64,000 nucleotides of DNA from NCBI GenBank assembly GCA_040218875.1, contig JAVJQP010000017.1. One strand, 5' to 3'. This document shows, one piece after another, positions 43,351 to 52,348 of the stretch. The notes under the pieces were generated by a model that ran no database searches, was not told where the DNA came from, and was given only the letters and a program-made list of their open reading frames with translations. This DNA comes from Coleofasciculus sp937127375 (GTDB lineage: Bacteria; Cyanobacteriota; Cyanobacteriia; Cyanobacteriales; Coleofasciculaceae). Numbering within the stretch: position 1 is the stretch's first letter; each line of letters starts with the position of its first letter. A program made the translations under genes and the position numbers.

Positions 43351-43893
43351 ATGACTTCACTCCCTCCCAACCGCGCTACCACCCTGAAAGCAGCTTTTCG
43401 GGCTTGTGATGTGGGTCCCCTGCTGGGTCCAGATGTGGAACGATATTATGTGGATTTGTCAGCAGTACGGAATACGGAAGCAATTGAAGGAGTTAGCGCC
43501 CGTTTAGACTTTCTTGAACCTGCTGAATTTAGCTCAATTTTATTTACAGGACATCGAGGATGTGGTAAAAGTACCGAACTGCGGCGGATTCAGCAAGGGA
43601 TAATTAAAGTTAACCAGGGGGAATTTCAGGACGCGATCGCTCTTTTTCAGCAATCTTTAGACTTAACTCAACGCATTGGTGATGTTCAAAATAAAGCCGT
43701 CACCTTAGCCATGCTAGGACAACTATTAGCGGATGAAAAAGGAGAAGTTGAAACCGCCCTCAACTACTTACAGCAAGCCCTAGACATTTTGCAGCGCCTG
43801 CAATCTCCTGAAGCTGAAACAGTCTCTAGAATTCTGGATAGAGTAAAGCGTGATAGTTATCCTGTGGTGGGCAAGAACAACGAACGAGAATAA
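43351..43893 (+). CDS. fusion of an ATPase N-terminus to a TPR tail, probably a deletion product
   Basis: Read from ATG 43351 the protein has 180 residues. Residues 1-80 match the start of a large AAA-type ATPase: FRACDVGPLLGPDVERYYVD and Walker A FTGHRGCGKSTELRRIQ. At about residue 85 the sequence changes to a TPR tail (GEFQDAIALFQQSLDLTQRI, GEVETALNYLQQALDILQRL). Walker B and the rest of the ATPase are absent. The simplest reading is an in-frame deletion that joined two genes. The product may still fold as a small TPR protein, but ATP hydrolysis is not expected. Confidence 0.65.
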   Translation: MTSLPPNRATTLKAAFRACDVGPLLGPDVERYYVDLSAVRNTEAIEGVSARLDFLEPAEFSSILFTGHRGCGKSTELRRIQQGIIKVNQGEFQDAIALFQQSLDLTQRIGDVQNKAVTLAMLGQLLADEKGEVETALNYLQQALDILQRLQSPEAETVSRILDRVKRDSYPVVGKNNERE

Positions 43894-43964
43894 AAGCTTC
43901 AATGTTTATAAGACTTGCCCACCCTACATAAAAATATGGGTCTATAAAATTTTTGTCTAAATCC

Positions 43965-44020
43965 TCTAACGTCCTCTGCGTCCCTCTGCACTAACCTCTG
44001 CGTCCCTCTGCGTTAAAAAA
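43965..44020. repeat. CTCTGCGTCCCTCTGCG repeat
   Basis: Three copies of CTCTGCG-type heptamers/octamers (CCTCTGCGTCCCTCTGC, then CTAACCTCTGCGTCCCTCTG) end in GTTAAAAAAATA. It is the inverse of the repeat at 38262. Confidence 0.7.
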
Positions 44021-44062
44021 ATACTTCCAATGCCAAAGGATATAATATAACCCCCAATCAAA

Positions 44063-44638
44063 CTACAAAACCTGCCGATATCGCCGCGAACGATTGTTCC
44101 TACCATATAAACGATACCATTGTTGAGAACTGCGAATCGCTAGCCACAATAGAATCAGCGCAATTAATCCCCCTTGTTGAGGCGCATCAAAGGCAAAGAC
44201 AACCAACGCCACACACAAAACATCTTGACAAAAAACCACCCATAACGGTAAACCTCGCAATCGAAAAAACCAGCCAACTTGTACCAATTGCAGGACAAAA
44301 GCCAATAATCCACTAACTATCCCGACAATCCAAATAAATTCCCCAGGGGCATTAGCAAACTGGGCGACAGCAATACCCATAATTGCCCCAACCCCAGGAC
44401 TCAACAAGAGTTGGACAATTTGCAAGACTCGCTGTCCCACCAGCTTCTTGGAGGCAAATAATTCAAATAACGAGAAGGTGGTCAAAATACCGACTAAAAC
44501 CGAAGGGTGAATGCGAGACAGCAGGGGAATTTCATTCCAGAGGTTATCGCTTTGCAACAAGCCAATCACCAATAAAGGCAAAGCAATCCTCATTCCTACT
44601 GCTGCTGCTACCGAAAGTACGGCTAGGAGTTCAATCAT
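44063..44638 (-). CDS. DUF4126 membrane protein
   Basis: This 191-residue protein has about five membrane helices (1-28, 44-62, 75-100, 100-125 and 135-170). It fits the DUF4126 family, whose function is unknown. Visible phrases are AAAVGMRIALPLLVIGLL near the start and LSPGVGAIMGIAVAQF in the middle. The end is strongly basic (YGRNNRSRRYRQVL), likely on the inside. It is divergent from the ZIP-like gene, with about 133 bp between the starts. Confidence 0.75.
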   Translation of the reverse strand: MIELLAVLSVAAAVGMRIALPLLVIGLLQSDNLWNEIPLLSRIHPSVLVGILTTFSLFELFASKKLVGQRVLQIVQLLLSPGVGAIMGIAVAQFANAPGEFIWIVGIVSGLLAFVLQLVQVGWFFRLRGLPLWVVFCQDVLCVALVVFAFDAPQQGGLIALILLWLAIRSSQQWYRLYGRNNRSRRYRQVL

Positions 44639-44771
44639 TGTTATCTGATGCCTGAAAGAGAAATCAATTGGTTATACCCCTGTCCTCAGTTTAACGTTTG
44701 TAGACAATTTCACATTCTTTGATGCCCTTTCTCCGATAGGATGAAAACTGACCTAAAAACGTAAGCCACCT

Positions 44772-46046
44772 ATGCCAACGGCAGCCTTTTTTCAAGGAAT
44801 TCTGGGCGCGTCTAGTTTAGCCTTAGGCGCGTCAGTGGGAGTCTTTTGGCAACCGAGTCGCCACTTATCGGCGACGATTATGGCATTTGGGAGTGGTACA
44901 CTACTGTCTGCGATCGCGTTTGAAATCACGATTCCGGTCTATCGTCACAGTGGCTTTGTCCCCCTATTAATTGGGTTTATGGCAGGAGGGATGTTATTTA
45001 CCGGACTGACATCCTATATTGACCAACATGGCGGATTCTTGCGTAAACCAGCATCCAGTCGCCGCTACCTGGTTGAACATGGTGCTGATCAGGTGACAGA
45101 TGTCCTCAATCGCATCGCCCATATTGAGGTGATGCAAAATTTACCCCCGAAAGAACGCCAAAGAGTCGCCCTGTTTCTGAATCCAATTCACGCCAACCCT
45201 GGAGACGTAATCTGTGAAGACGGAACCCCTGGTGATTATTTTTATATGATTGTTGACGGTGAAGCCGAAGTGCGAAAGGGTCAAAAAGTTCTCGGTACGA
45301 TGAAACCAGGAGAAGTGTTTGGTGAGATGGCACTCCTGACAGGAGAACCGCGATCTGCCACCGTGGTTGCCCGCACCCAAATGGAATTGTATCAGTTACA
45401 CCAGGAACATTTCAACACCATGCTAACCTGGTCGCCCCATCTGGCTTGGTCACTGAGTCGCGCCTTAGCCCGACGACTGCAAGTGGCAACAGAGTCACGC
45501 ATGGTTGTGGAACATCGTTTAGATCGGTGGCGACAGCAGGTTATAAATCAAGTTGAACTGGATCTGTTACTCCGGGACGATCAAATGACCCTGGAAAATT
45601 TGGTGAAACAGTCTACATCGTTTGCCATTCTGGTGGGTACATTAATTGATAATATACCAGAAGCGGCGGTAATTGGCATGAATTCTGGCAATAGCGATTT
45701 GGGCTGGTCTTTTTTATTGGCGGTATTTATTTCTAATTTTCCAGAAGCCTTATCCAGCGCCACAGGAATGAAACAAGCGGGAACGAAAACGAGTCAGATT
45801 TTAGGATTATGGATAGGTGTGGTGATTCTCAGTGGTTTATGTGCCATTGGGGGTTATTTTTTACAAAATAATACATCTGAGGTCGTTGTCGCGATCGCAC
45901 AGGCTATTTCGGGCGGCGCTATCTTAGCCATGGTTGCCAGTACAATGATGCCGGAAGCTTATGAACTGGGAGGCAGTTCCGTGGTTTTCTCCACAATTTT
46001 AGGATTCCTGATTGGGTTTTTTATCTCATCCGGTCATTTAGTATAG
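44772..46046 (+). CDS. ZIP-like membrane protein with an inserted cyclic-nucleotide-binding domain
   Basis: This 424-residue protein has three membrane helices (about 5-82), a cytoplasmic cNMP-binding domain (about 112-225) and four to five further helices (about 280-424). The nucleotide pocket is intact: GEVFGEMALLTGEPRSATV (E185, R194). The membrane parts resemble ZIP metal transporters, but their metal-site motifs are altered. The usual HNxPEG is LIDNIPEAAVIG (292-302) and the second PEG site is ISNFPEALSSATG (320-332), so the key His residues are gone. This suggests a transporter or sensor gated by a cyclic nucleotide, with changed or no zinc transport. Confidence 0.8.
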   Translation: MPTAAFFQGILGASSLALGASVGVFWQPSRHLSATIMAFGSGTLLSAIAFEITIPVYRHSGFVPLLIGFMAGGMLFTGLTSYIDQHGGFLRKPASSRRYLVEHGADQVTDVLNRIAHIEVMQNLPPKERQRVALFLNPIHANPGDVICEDGTPGDYFYMIVDGEAEVRKGQKVLGTMKPGEVFGEMALLTGEPRSATVVARTQMELYQLHQEHFNTMLTWSPHLAWSLSRALARRLQVATESRMVVEHRLDRWRQQVINQVELDLLLRDDQMTLENLVKQSTSFAILVGTLIDNIPEAAVIGMNSGNSDLGWSFLLAVFISNFPEALSSATGMKQAGTKTSQILGLWIGVVILSGLCAIGGYFLQNNTSEVVVAIAQAISGGAILAMVASTMMPEAYELGGSSVVFSTILGFLIGFFISSGHLV

Positions 46047-46201
46047 GTAGGGACAGTTAAAGTTAACGGTGGTGATCGTCATTTGTCATTTGTCATTCGT
46101 CATTTGTAAGGGTTTGAGGTTTATTTACATAACTTAATATAGATAGCTTTATTGACACCGACCTACTTAGAATACTGTTAGTCAATTGAGCGATCGCACG
46201 A

Positions 46202-47722
46202 TTACCCTGGCTTATCCAGATCTGCCAATACCTCGGCGGTTTGTGAGGGTGTCACCAAGGTATTGGCGCAAAGAATACCCGAACCCGCCACGGCTGGAAC
46301 ACCTATTCCTGGCATTGTACTATCCCCCACCCGATACAATCCCGGAATCGGTGTGTGATAACTGGGAAACATGGCTTTACCAGCCGCGATCGCAGGACCA
46401 TAGGTGCCTTGATAGCGACGTAAATAATAGGAATGAGTTAGTGGTGTACCAATCAGTTCTAAAGTAATCCGTTCTCGAATATCCGGAATCACCCGTTCTA
46501 ACGCCCGGAATAAGGATTGCGATCGCGCTTTTTTCTTCTCTTTATAGGTATCATCACGCTGCCAACCCTGGTAGGGTTCTAAGGTATAGGCATGAATTAC
46601 ATGATGACCGATTGGGGCGAGATTAGCATCCCATACCGAAGGAATGGAAATCATACACGTATTACCCGGTTCGGTAATATCCCGATTGGCATCGTGAACC
46701 ACAACATGATGTCCTGTCAACCCCTCTAATCCCTCCGCCCGAATCCCTAAATGTAGGTGCATAAAACTCTCGACGGCTGGGGTTTCTAGGGACTGTTCCC
46801 GGTACGCTGTCGGTAAATCTTCTGGGCGCAATAATTGGCTGTAGGTATCCCAAATTGTGGCATTAGAAATCACCACCGGGGCGTTTACCACCTCTCCCCG
46901 TTGTAACCGTACCCCAACGGCTTTACCCCCTTGGACTACAATTTGGTCAACATGGGCATTTAGGCGCAACTCACCCCCCCAGCGTTCTAACCCGCGCACC
47001 AACGCCTCCACAATCGCCCGACTTCCCCCGACTGGGTACTCCACACCCGCACGGGAACGTTCCCCTAACATAAAGGCTACCTCAGGCGCGATCGTTCCCT
47101 GTGCTTTTAATCCCGATAACAGAAAGCATTCCACATCAATCAGCCGCCGCACCCAAGGATCACGCACGGTTTCATCCATGACTTTACCCACAGAATTCTG
47201 GACAAGTCCCAGATGGGGCAGTAATTTTAAGAGTGAGGGTAAATAACGTCCCACTAAAACTGGAATCACTTGCCAATCGGATCGCAAAGCAATTGTGGGA
47301 ATCTCTCGCAACCCTTCATAGAGAGAAAGCAGGCGTTTTTCAAACTCTGCCAATTCTTTCGCGCCTTGAGGTGTAATCTCGGCTACAGCTTCTCGATATC
47401 GTTGGGCGTCACTATACACGGGTAACGTCGCTTCGGGAAAATGGTAATGTCCTAGGGGGTCATAAGCAACCGTTTCTAACGACTCGCCCAGGACATCCAA
47501 AACTTGCCGTAAGGGGTTAAGACTGGGGCGTTGGTGACTTAATCCACAATAAAATGAAGGACCCGAATCAAACTCAAACCCCCGGCGGTGGAAACTATGC
47601 GCCGCACCGCCGGGAATAGCATGGCTTTCACAGACTAGCACCCGTTTGCCATAACGGGCGAGTAAAGCACCCGCCGTCAATCCACCAATTCCGCTACCAA
47701 TAACAATTACGTCTAGACTCAT
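46202..47722 (-). CDS. FAD-dependent oxidoreductase of the carotenoid desaturase/isomerase family
   Basis: This 506-residue protein starts with the FAD-binding motif VIVIGSGIGGLTAGALLA followed by RYGKRVLVCESHAIPGGAAH, as in phytoene desaturases and prolycopene isomerases (CrtI/CrtH type). The C-terminal FAD segment is GLYRVGDSTMPGIGVPAVAGSG. Sequence length and motif order suit the CrtH/CrtO branch, but the exact step in carotenoid metabolism is not clear; some relatives act on other polyprenoid or lipid substrates. It is transcribed alone. The start ATG at 47722 is supported by the motif beginning at residue 4. Confidence 0.85.
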   Translation of the reverse strand: MSLDVIVIGSGIGGLTAGALLARYGKRVLVCESHAIPGGAAHSFHRRGFEFDSGPSFYCGLSHQRPSLNPLRQVLDVLGESLETVAYDPLGHYHFPEATLPVYSDAQRYREAVAEITPQGAKELAEFEKRLLSLYEGLREIPTIALRSDWQVIPVLVGRYLPSLLKLLPHLGLVQNSVGKVMDETVRDPWVRRLIDVECFLLSGLKAQGTIAPEVAFMLGERSRAGVEYPVGGSRAIVEALVRGLERWGGELRLNAHVDQIVVQGGKAVGVRLQRGEVVNAPVVISNATIWDTYSQLLRPEDLPTAYREQSLETPAVESFMHLHLGIRAEGLEGLTGHHVVVHDANRDITEPGNTCMISIPSVWDANLAPIGHHVIHAYTLEPYQGWQRDDTYKEKKKARSQSLFRALERVIPDIRERITLELIGTPLTHSYYLRRYQGTYGPAIAAGKAMFPSYHTPIPGLYRVGDSTMPGIGVPAVAGSGILCANTLVTPSQTAEVLADLDKPG

Positions 47723-47821
47723 CAGTTTACGCGATCGCTTGACTTAATTTTTGCACCATTTTCGACCAGGCGAGTTCGTCTATCATTGTTATTCTAAGCT
47801 GTAATATTGATCAGTAATGCC

Positions 47822-48136
47822 ATGACATCAGGAGTAATTTATCCACATATTGAGAAAGTAGACGGTGAATCAGCACGGTTGCAGCGGATACCCCGCGTGC
47901 GTGTGGCTCAGATTGTCATGGATTACCTCGCTTACGGTTGGTCAGTTGAGAAAATATGCCGTCAACATCCTTATCTAAAGCGATCAGAAGCTCATGCAGC
48001 AATGATGTACTATTTCGATCACCAAAATGAAATCGATAGTGAGATTCGCCAAGAATGGGAGCAAGCACAACAGGCAAAATCTCAAGCCTCCCTTTCTCCT
48101 TTCTTTGTACGGATGAAGGCAAGAGGGATTTTATAA
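47822..48136 (+). CDS. DUF433 antitoxin
   Basis: From ATG 47822 this 104-residue protein carries the DUF433 domain, a small helix-turn-helix-like fold found as the antitoxin of DUF5615 PIN-like toxins. Conserved phrases are RIPRVRVAQIVMDYLAYGWS and KICRQHPYLKRSEAHAAMMY. An upstream in-frame ATG at 47807 is also possible. The stop TAA is followed at once by the GTG of a toxin fragment (TAAGTG), the normal arrangement of the pair. A 129-bp internal part (47923-48051) is duplicated at 48913-49041. Confidence 0.85.
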   Translation: MTSGVIYPHIEKVDGESARLQRIPRVRVAQIVMDYLAYGWSVEKICRQHPYLKRSEAHAAMMYYFDHQNEIDSEIRQEWEQAQQAKSQASLSPFFVRMKARGIL

Positions 48137-48268
48137 GTGACTGTCGCACTATACATGGATGTTCACGTTCCTCAAGCTATTACGGAGCAATTGCGTCGTC
48201 TCGTGGATGGTGTCATGATAGGTATGCATTTTTGGGTCTTCCGTATACACTTAGACTACATGAAATAA
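48137..48268 (+). pseudogene. truncated DUF5615 PIN-like toxin
   Basis: The frame from GTG 48137 starts VTVALYMDVHVPQAI, then TEQLRR, as in DUF5615 proteins (usual start: 'xxYxDEHVPxAIxxxLRRRGVDV'). After LRR the sequence becomes unrelated (LVDGVMIGMHFWVFRIHLDY) and ends at 43 residues. About 60-70 residues with the remaining acidic sites are lacking. The toxin is therefore dead while its antitoxin is intact. Confidence 0.7.
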
Positions 48269-48286
48269 GTTTTAAGAGATTGCAAA

Positions 48287-48799
48287 ATGCCAAGTCAAAA
48301 TATAGATTCAATCAAAACTATCTTCCAAAGCCGTCTCACGACTCTCGAACACCTCCTAAAGTCAGCTCAGACTCATTTCAGTGATAGTGAGTCGTTTCTT
48401 CAGAAGCGTATTGCGACTGATATGCTTCCCTTCGGTACACAGGTTGCTTTCACCTGCAATCAACCACGCAACTTTGCTTTATGGTGTAACGGCAAACCGA
48501 TGGATAATCTAGATCCAGAAGTCACATTTATTGCACAGGCATACGAACATATAGCGAATACCAAGGGACTTCTTTCGGGCGTTAACGTCGAAGATGAAAA
48601 GCTAAGTGAGTTGACGCGCATTGATCTCGACCAGGGTCTTTATATAGAAATGTCTGGTCGCGCCTACGTGAACGACTTTCTAATTCCAAACTTCTACTTC
48701 CATCTGGTTACGGCTTACGACATTCTTCGCATGGCTGGTGTACCCATTGGCAAACGGGATTACATGATGCACTTGGTTCCATTTCTCAAGAAGGCGTGA
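48287..48799 (+). CDS. DUF1993 family protein
   Basis: This 170-residue protein matches DUF1993, a DinB-like four-helix family of unknown function. Family segments are ATDMLPFGTQVAFTCNQPRN, FNLxHxT-like EMSGRAYVNDFLIPNFYFHL and AYDILRMAGVPIGKRDYM near the end. It lacks any signal peptide. Its start lies directly after the truncated toxin, so its promoter may have been changed by that rearrangement. AAG-rich sequence upstream gives only a weak ribosome binding site. Confidence 0.85.
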   Translation: MPSQNIDSIKTIFQSRLTTLEHLLKSAQTHFSDSESFLQKRIATDMLPFGTQVAFTCNQPRNFALWCNGKPMDNLDPEVTFIAQAYEHIANTKGLLSGVNVEDEKLSELTRIDLDQGLYIEMSGRAYVNDFLIPNFYFHLVTAYDILRMAGVPIGKRDYMMHLVPFLKKA

Positions 48800-48806
48800 A
48801 GCCTAA

Positions 48807-49886
48807 CTATTCAAATGCAGCGGGCGGATCGAGAGTCACTCGGAACGGTGTAATCATCCTTAGCATCCTCCACGTCGCGGGTTTTCGCCTGTCCCGAGGG
48901 GGATAAACGGGTTTACCTCGCTTACGGTTGGTCAGTTGAGGAAATGTGCCGTCAACATCCTTATCTGAAACGATCAGAAGCTCATGCAGCAATGGTGTAC
49001 TATTTTGATCGCCAAGATGAAATCGATAGTGAGATTCGCCATTAGCTTGTCCCCGGTAGCTATAAGCATCAGCTAAATTGGGATCTCGTTCTATAGCAGT
49101 ATTAAATCTTTTAATTGACCTTTGGTAATTATTTTCTCTATAGTGAATAATTCCTCGTTCTAAATATCTTTCTGCCGAAGTATTGTTGTTGGAATTTAAA
49201 TAGTGTCTTATTTCGTCAATAGGATCATCAAAATTTGCCGTTAAAAATAGAATAAAAAGAGATTCAAAAGTCTGTTTAATCTGACTCGCTAATTGTTCGC
49301 TAGAATAAAGTAAAACTTCATTGGGTTCAAGATGCACACTAGCTTGAATATCCTTTGTACGACTGTTCTGCCGAGTCAGAAGCTTTAACCACTCTCCCAA
49401 AGGATTAATGGGATCAAGACTTTTACCAGAAGATGAAAAGTGTAACTCACAGTTATCAGGTAGAGAAGTATTCTGAAAAATAATTTCTTTATTAAAGCTC
49501 GTCTTCAAATTTTCAATAAATCGCTTTTTCCCATTGGTTTCATCAGGGATAAGCAATCCAAAAATTAGCCGATTTGAATCAATATATATAAACAATTGAG
49601 CAAAATCATTTTTCATCGAAAGCCTTGTTATTTCGTCATAAAAAATACCTAAACAGCAGATTTAATTATAAGAATTTTGAGATACCTCAACTTTCAGTTC
49701 TAGACGCTTAATAATCTGATTGGGTAGTTGAGCCGCCACTTGACGGCAAAGCTTTTGAACTGGCTGTTCAACATACTTTTTGAATTCTGCTTTATGCGGT
49801 ATACAGAAATCTTGTTCCGGTGGTGCAAGAAGGTTAAATGTTTCTTCTGAAAAGGGGCATTCCGGGTGTACAGTAACATCTGCCAT
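48807..49886 (-). pseudogene. interrupted TPR-type gene, cut by a stop codon and overwritten by a duplication
   Basis: Two frames in the same register form one former gene. The first (49662-49886) begins MADVTVHPECPFSEETFNLL with an HKAEFKKYVEQPVQKLCRQV helix and ends at a TAA (49662-49664). Reading on in frame without further stops leads to FYDEITRLSMKNDFAQLFIY, the start of the second frame (48807-49616). That part ends with a TPR unit (RSIKRFNTAIERDPNLADAY). At 49041 the sequence switches to the antisense of the duplicated DUF433 fragment, so the original C-terminus is lost. The N-terminal domain resembles DUF2461-like proteins; I am not certain of the name. Confidence 0.65.
48913..49041 (+). 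repeat. duplicate of an internal part of the DUF433 gene
   Basis: This 129-bp block matches 47923-48051 with about ten base changes and no gap. It is in the same orientation, about 990 bp away. It has no start or stop of its own and lies within the damaged minus-strand gene. Confidence 0.9.
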
Positions 49887-50371
49887 TTTTCCTTATAATA
49901 ACCACTAAAGTTCTTACTGCGACTGATGGCAGCAAGCCTAACTAATGACTTGCTGGTGTTAAAGCGCGATCGCACTCTTCAATCCCACCCTAAACTCCAT
50001 CTGGCTCTTACCCTAGCGTAACTGATGCCAGCTAGAAAAAAGCGCGATCGCACTCTCAATCCCATCCCTAAGCTTCATCTAGCTCCTTTTGTAGCGTAAT
50101 TGATGACAATCGTCGATATCAGACCCTATACAGGTTATGCTGGGGTCTAGCATTGGTGTCGCGATCGCACGATTTTGGTAAAGCTGCTGTTTAATATCAG
50201 ATGTTTAATACTGATTAACCGAAGTAATTTATTGGTGATTGTACTGGTTGTCTCCGATACCATGGAAATTTTCGGGGATAGCTATTTTAAATGAGTCGTG
50301 AAACCCAACAGATGTTAGTCCATTAAAATGGACTTGAGTTCTTAGCCCGGAGTTTGAACTCCGGGCAGATG
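49887..50371. other. intergenic region with two copies of a 75-80-bp unit and a palindrome
   Basis: Two imperfect units start at AAAGCGCGATCGCACTCT near 49960 and 50038 and run through CATCTxGCTC and TAGCGTAAxTGATG. They give a two-copy tandem, about 49960-50112. Near 50338, CCGGAGTTTGAACTCCGGG forms a hairpin just after the end of hisIE and may act in transcript ending. No gene seen. Confidence 0.65.
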
Positions 50372-51022
50372 CTATCGCCTTCTCTCCTGTAACTTGCGAT
50401 AAACATCCCGCACATCAATCTGGTGATGCGCTAAGGCGACTAGGGTGTGATAAAACAAATCAGCCGCTTCTGAGGCGATCGCATCTTTCTGATCATCCTT
50501 ACACGCCATTACCACCTCGGCGGCTTCTTCACCAATCTTTTTAAGAATCTTATTATCCCCACCGTCAAATAGCTTACAGGTATAGGATTCAGCAGTAGGA
50601 TTATCTCTGCGATCGCAAATCACCTCAAACACCTGAGACAATGTATCAGCAGGCGGTGCAGCCTTTGTCCCATCCACCTGATGAAAACAACTACGTTCCC
50701 CCGTATGACAGGCAATATCCCCCACCTGTTCCACACCAATCAGCAGCGTATCACTATCACAGTCATAACGGAGCGATCGCACATATTGCAAATGACCCGA
50801 TGTTGCACCTTTGTGCCATAATTCCTGACGCGATCGACTCCAGAACCAGGTTTCCCCCGTGTCCAAGGTTTTCTGCAAGGATTCCCGATTCATCCACGCC
50901 ATCATCAATACCGTACCATCCAGATAATCCTGGACAATGGCGGGGACAAGCCCCTGATCGTTATAACGGATTTTCTCAACCGGAATCGCTTGGCTAGAAG
51001 TAGAGGATACAGTCGATGACAT
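50372..51022 (-). CDS. hisIE: bifunctional phosphoribosyl-AMP cyclohydrolase / phosphoribosyl-ATP pyrophosphatase
   Basis: Read from ATG 51022 (an earlier ATG at 51079 is less likely) this 216-residue enzyme performs steps two and three of histidine synthesis. The HisI half (about 10-115) shows LMMAWMNRESLQKTL, the metal-site region YDCDSDTLLIGVEQVG and CHTGERSCF. The HisE half (about 125-215) shows NKILKKIGEEAAEVVMACK with its acidic metal ligands, and AADLFYHTLVALAHH. Both halves are complete. It stands apart from hisF in this window. Confidence 0.95.
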   Translation of the reverse strand: MSSTVSSTSSQAIPVEKIRYNDQGLVPAIVQDYLDGTVLMMAWMNRESLQKTLDTGETWFWSRSRQELWHKGATSGHLQYVRSLRYDCDSDTLLIGVEQVGDIACHTGERSCFHQVDGTKAAPPADTLSQVFEVICDRRDNPTAESYTCKLFDGGDNKILKKIGEEAAEVVMACKDDQKDAIASEAADLFYHTLVALAHHQIDVRDVYRKLQERRR

Positions 51023-51179
51023 AGTGCAGTAACGAAAGCGAGCAATAATAACTAACTTACCAGTGTTCGCCAAGAACATGGATTTTGTTGAAGCCTTTTA
51101 GCCGCCATAACACCATTGATATCCCGTAGGGTGGGCATTGCCCACCAACCTTAAATTCATCAATGGCGAAATCATTGTA

Positions 51180-51258
51180 GTGCGTTTAGCGAAGCCATGC
51201 CGCAGGCTTTGCATCTTGCTCGCTACTCACACCCAATTTAAATACATGACAGCTTATC
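51180..51258. repeat. single copy of the 22-bp repeat family with shared flank
   Basis: TGCATCTTGCTCGCTACTCA near 51209, followed by CAATTTAAATACATGACAGC, matches the last unit and flank of the seven-copy array at 11761-11940. Upstream, GCGAAGCCATGCCGCAGGCT replaces the array. Confidence 0.75.
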
Positions 51259-51263
51259 TTGCC

Positions 51264-52136
51264 CTATATATTATCTGGATCAATCCCTAATTCTCGCAAC
51301 CGTTGCGCCAATTGCTGGGCGCGTTCCTCAGCCGCAAGTGCCTGTTCTTCAGCTAATTGTGCGCGTTGGGCTTCCTGTTGGGCGCGTTCTTGGGCTAATC
51401 GAGCAAGTTGGGCTTCCTGTTGGGCGCGTTCTTGGGCGGCGATTGCCCGTTGTTCAGCCAATACAGCCTGTTCATTATCCGTGGGAATCAACTCGCCTGA
51501 AGGGGTCATCCATCGCAACCAACGTCCGTTAATCTCCCGAAACCGTCCTGACCATAATCCTAAGCTTAACCCTAATTCGGGTATCACCAACCGATTATCG
51601 GTTAAATTCACCCGTTGATATTTCCCCTCAACTAAATGAAAGATTTGCAGTTCCAAGGTATAGCGGCTAAAAATCACATAGTACGGTACCCGCAAAATCT
51701 TTTCATAAACCTGCCATTTTGTCGGTGGACTTCCAACTTGGGGGTTCGTCCGTCCAAAATCCTCATCCTCCGTACCCGGAGATAGTAATTCCACTACCAC
51801 AAAAGGACTAATTTGCTCTTGCCAAATCACATAACTTAAACGCAACTCTCGCTGTTCATACAAGCGAGGAATTCCCACAACGCCAAACCAATCGGGACGC
51901 TTGTACCAGTGAGTATGATTAACATCATAATAAAGATTCAAATCGCAGGCAGAAAACACCTCCTCCCAATTCCAATTAGTTGGTTGAAAGGTTAAAAGCA
52001 GTAGCAGGGGTTGAAAAAAGTGAAACTCATCGGGCAATCCAGGGTCCTCCGGATTATCACTGGGTAAATCATACATGGTCGGCAAGGTTTGCCGGGGAGA
52101 ATCTGGGGGATTGGATTGGGTGGGCAGACGAATCAT
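51264..52136 (-). CDS. Uma2-family (DUF820) putative endonuclease
   Basis: This 290-residue protein is a Uma2/DUF820 protein, a family with a restriction-endonuclease-like fold that is greatly expanded in cyanobacteria. The nuclease-type segment is visible as RPDWFGVVGIPR, ISPFVVVELLSPGTEDEDFG and KWQVYEKILRVPYYVIF, with the expected Asp and Glu. Residues 215-285 form a Gln/Ala/Glu-rich coiled coil (ERAQQEAQLARLAQ, repeated) that ends LRELGIDPDNI. The true function of the family is still unclear. A remnant of a related tail is at 12011. Confidence 0.88.
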   Translation of the reverse strand: MIRLPTQSNPPDSPRQTLPTMYDLPSDNPEDPGLPDEFHFFQPLLLLLTFQPTNWNWEEVFSACDLNLYYDVNHTHWYKRPDWFGVVGIPRLYEQRELRLSYVIWQEQISPFVVVELLSPGTEDEDFGRTNPQVGSPPTKWQVYEKILRVPYYVIFSRYTLELQIFHLVEGKYQRVNLTDNRLVIPELGLSLGLWSGRFREINGRWLRWMTPSGELIPTDNEQAVLAEQRAIAAQERAQQEAQLARLAQERAQQEAQRAQLAEEQALAAEERAQQLAQRLRELGIDPDNI

Positions 52137-52348
52137 GATCAGAGGTGTTGATTACTGTAAATCTATTCCATCATTTTAGCGGCGTTACAGCGTTTTCAGG
52201 CTCGATGTGATACACCGTTTTAGAAGATGCTGTATCCGAGCCGTATTGGGACTGACGCTGGCTCTACTGTTAAACCTCCATCTGTAGGGGGAAAGTTTAG
52301 GTTAAGCTAGTATCATAGTCAACAGAAAACAGAGATTCACTGATCATA

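Noticed and set aside
43351..43893. Full AAA ATPase
   Set aside because: Walker B, sensor motifs and most of the ATPase length are absent, so only a P-loop start can be supported.
46186..46467. Plus-strand frame near the end of the carotenoid-desaturase-like gene
   Set aside because: It lies antisense in a clearly conserved gene and shows no family likeness.
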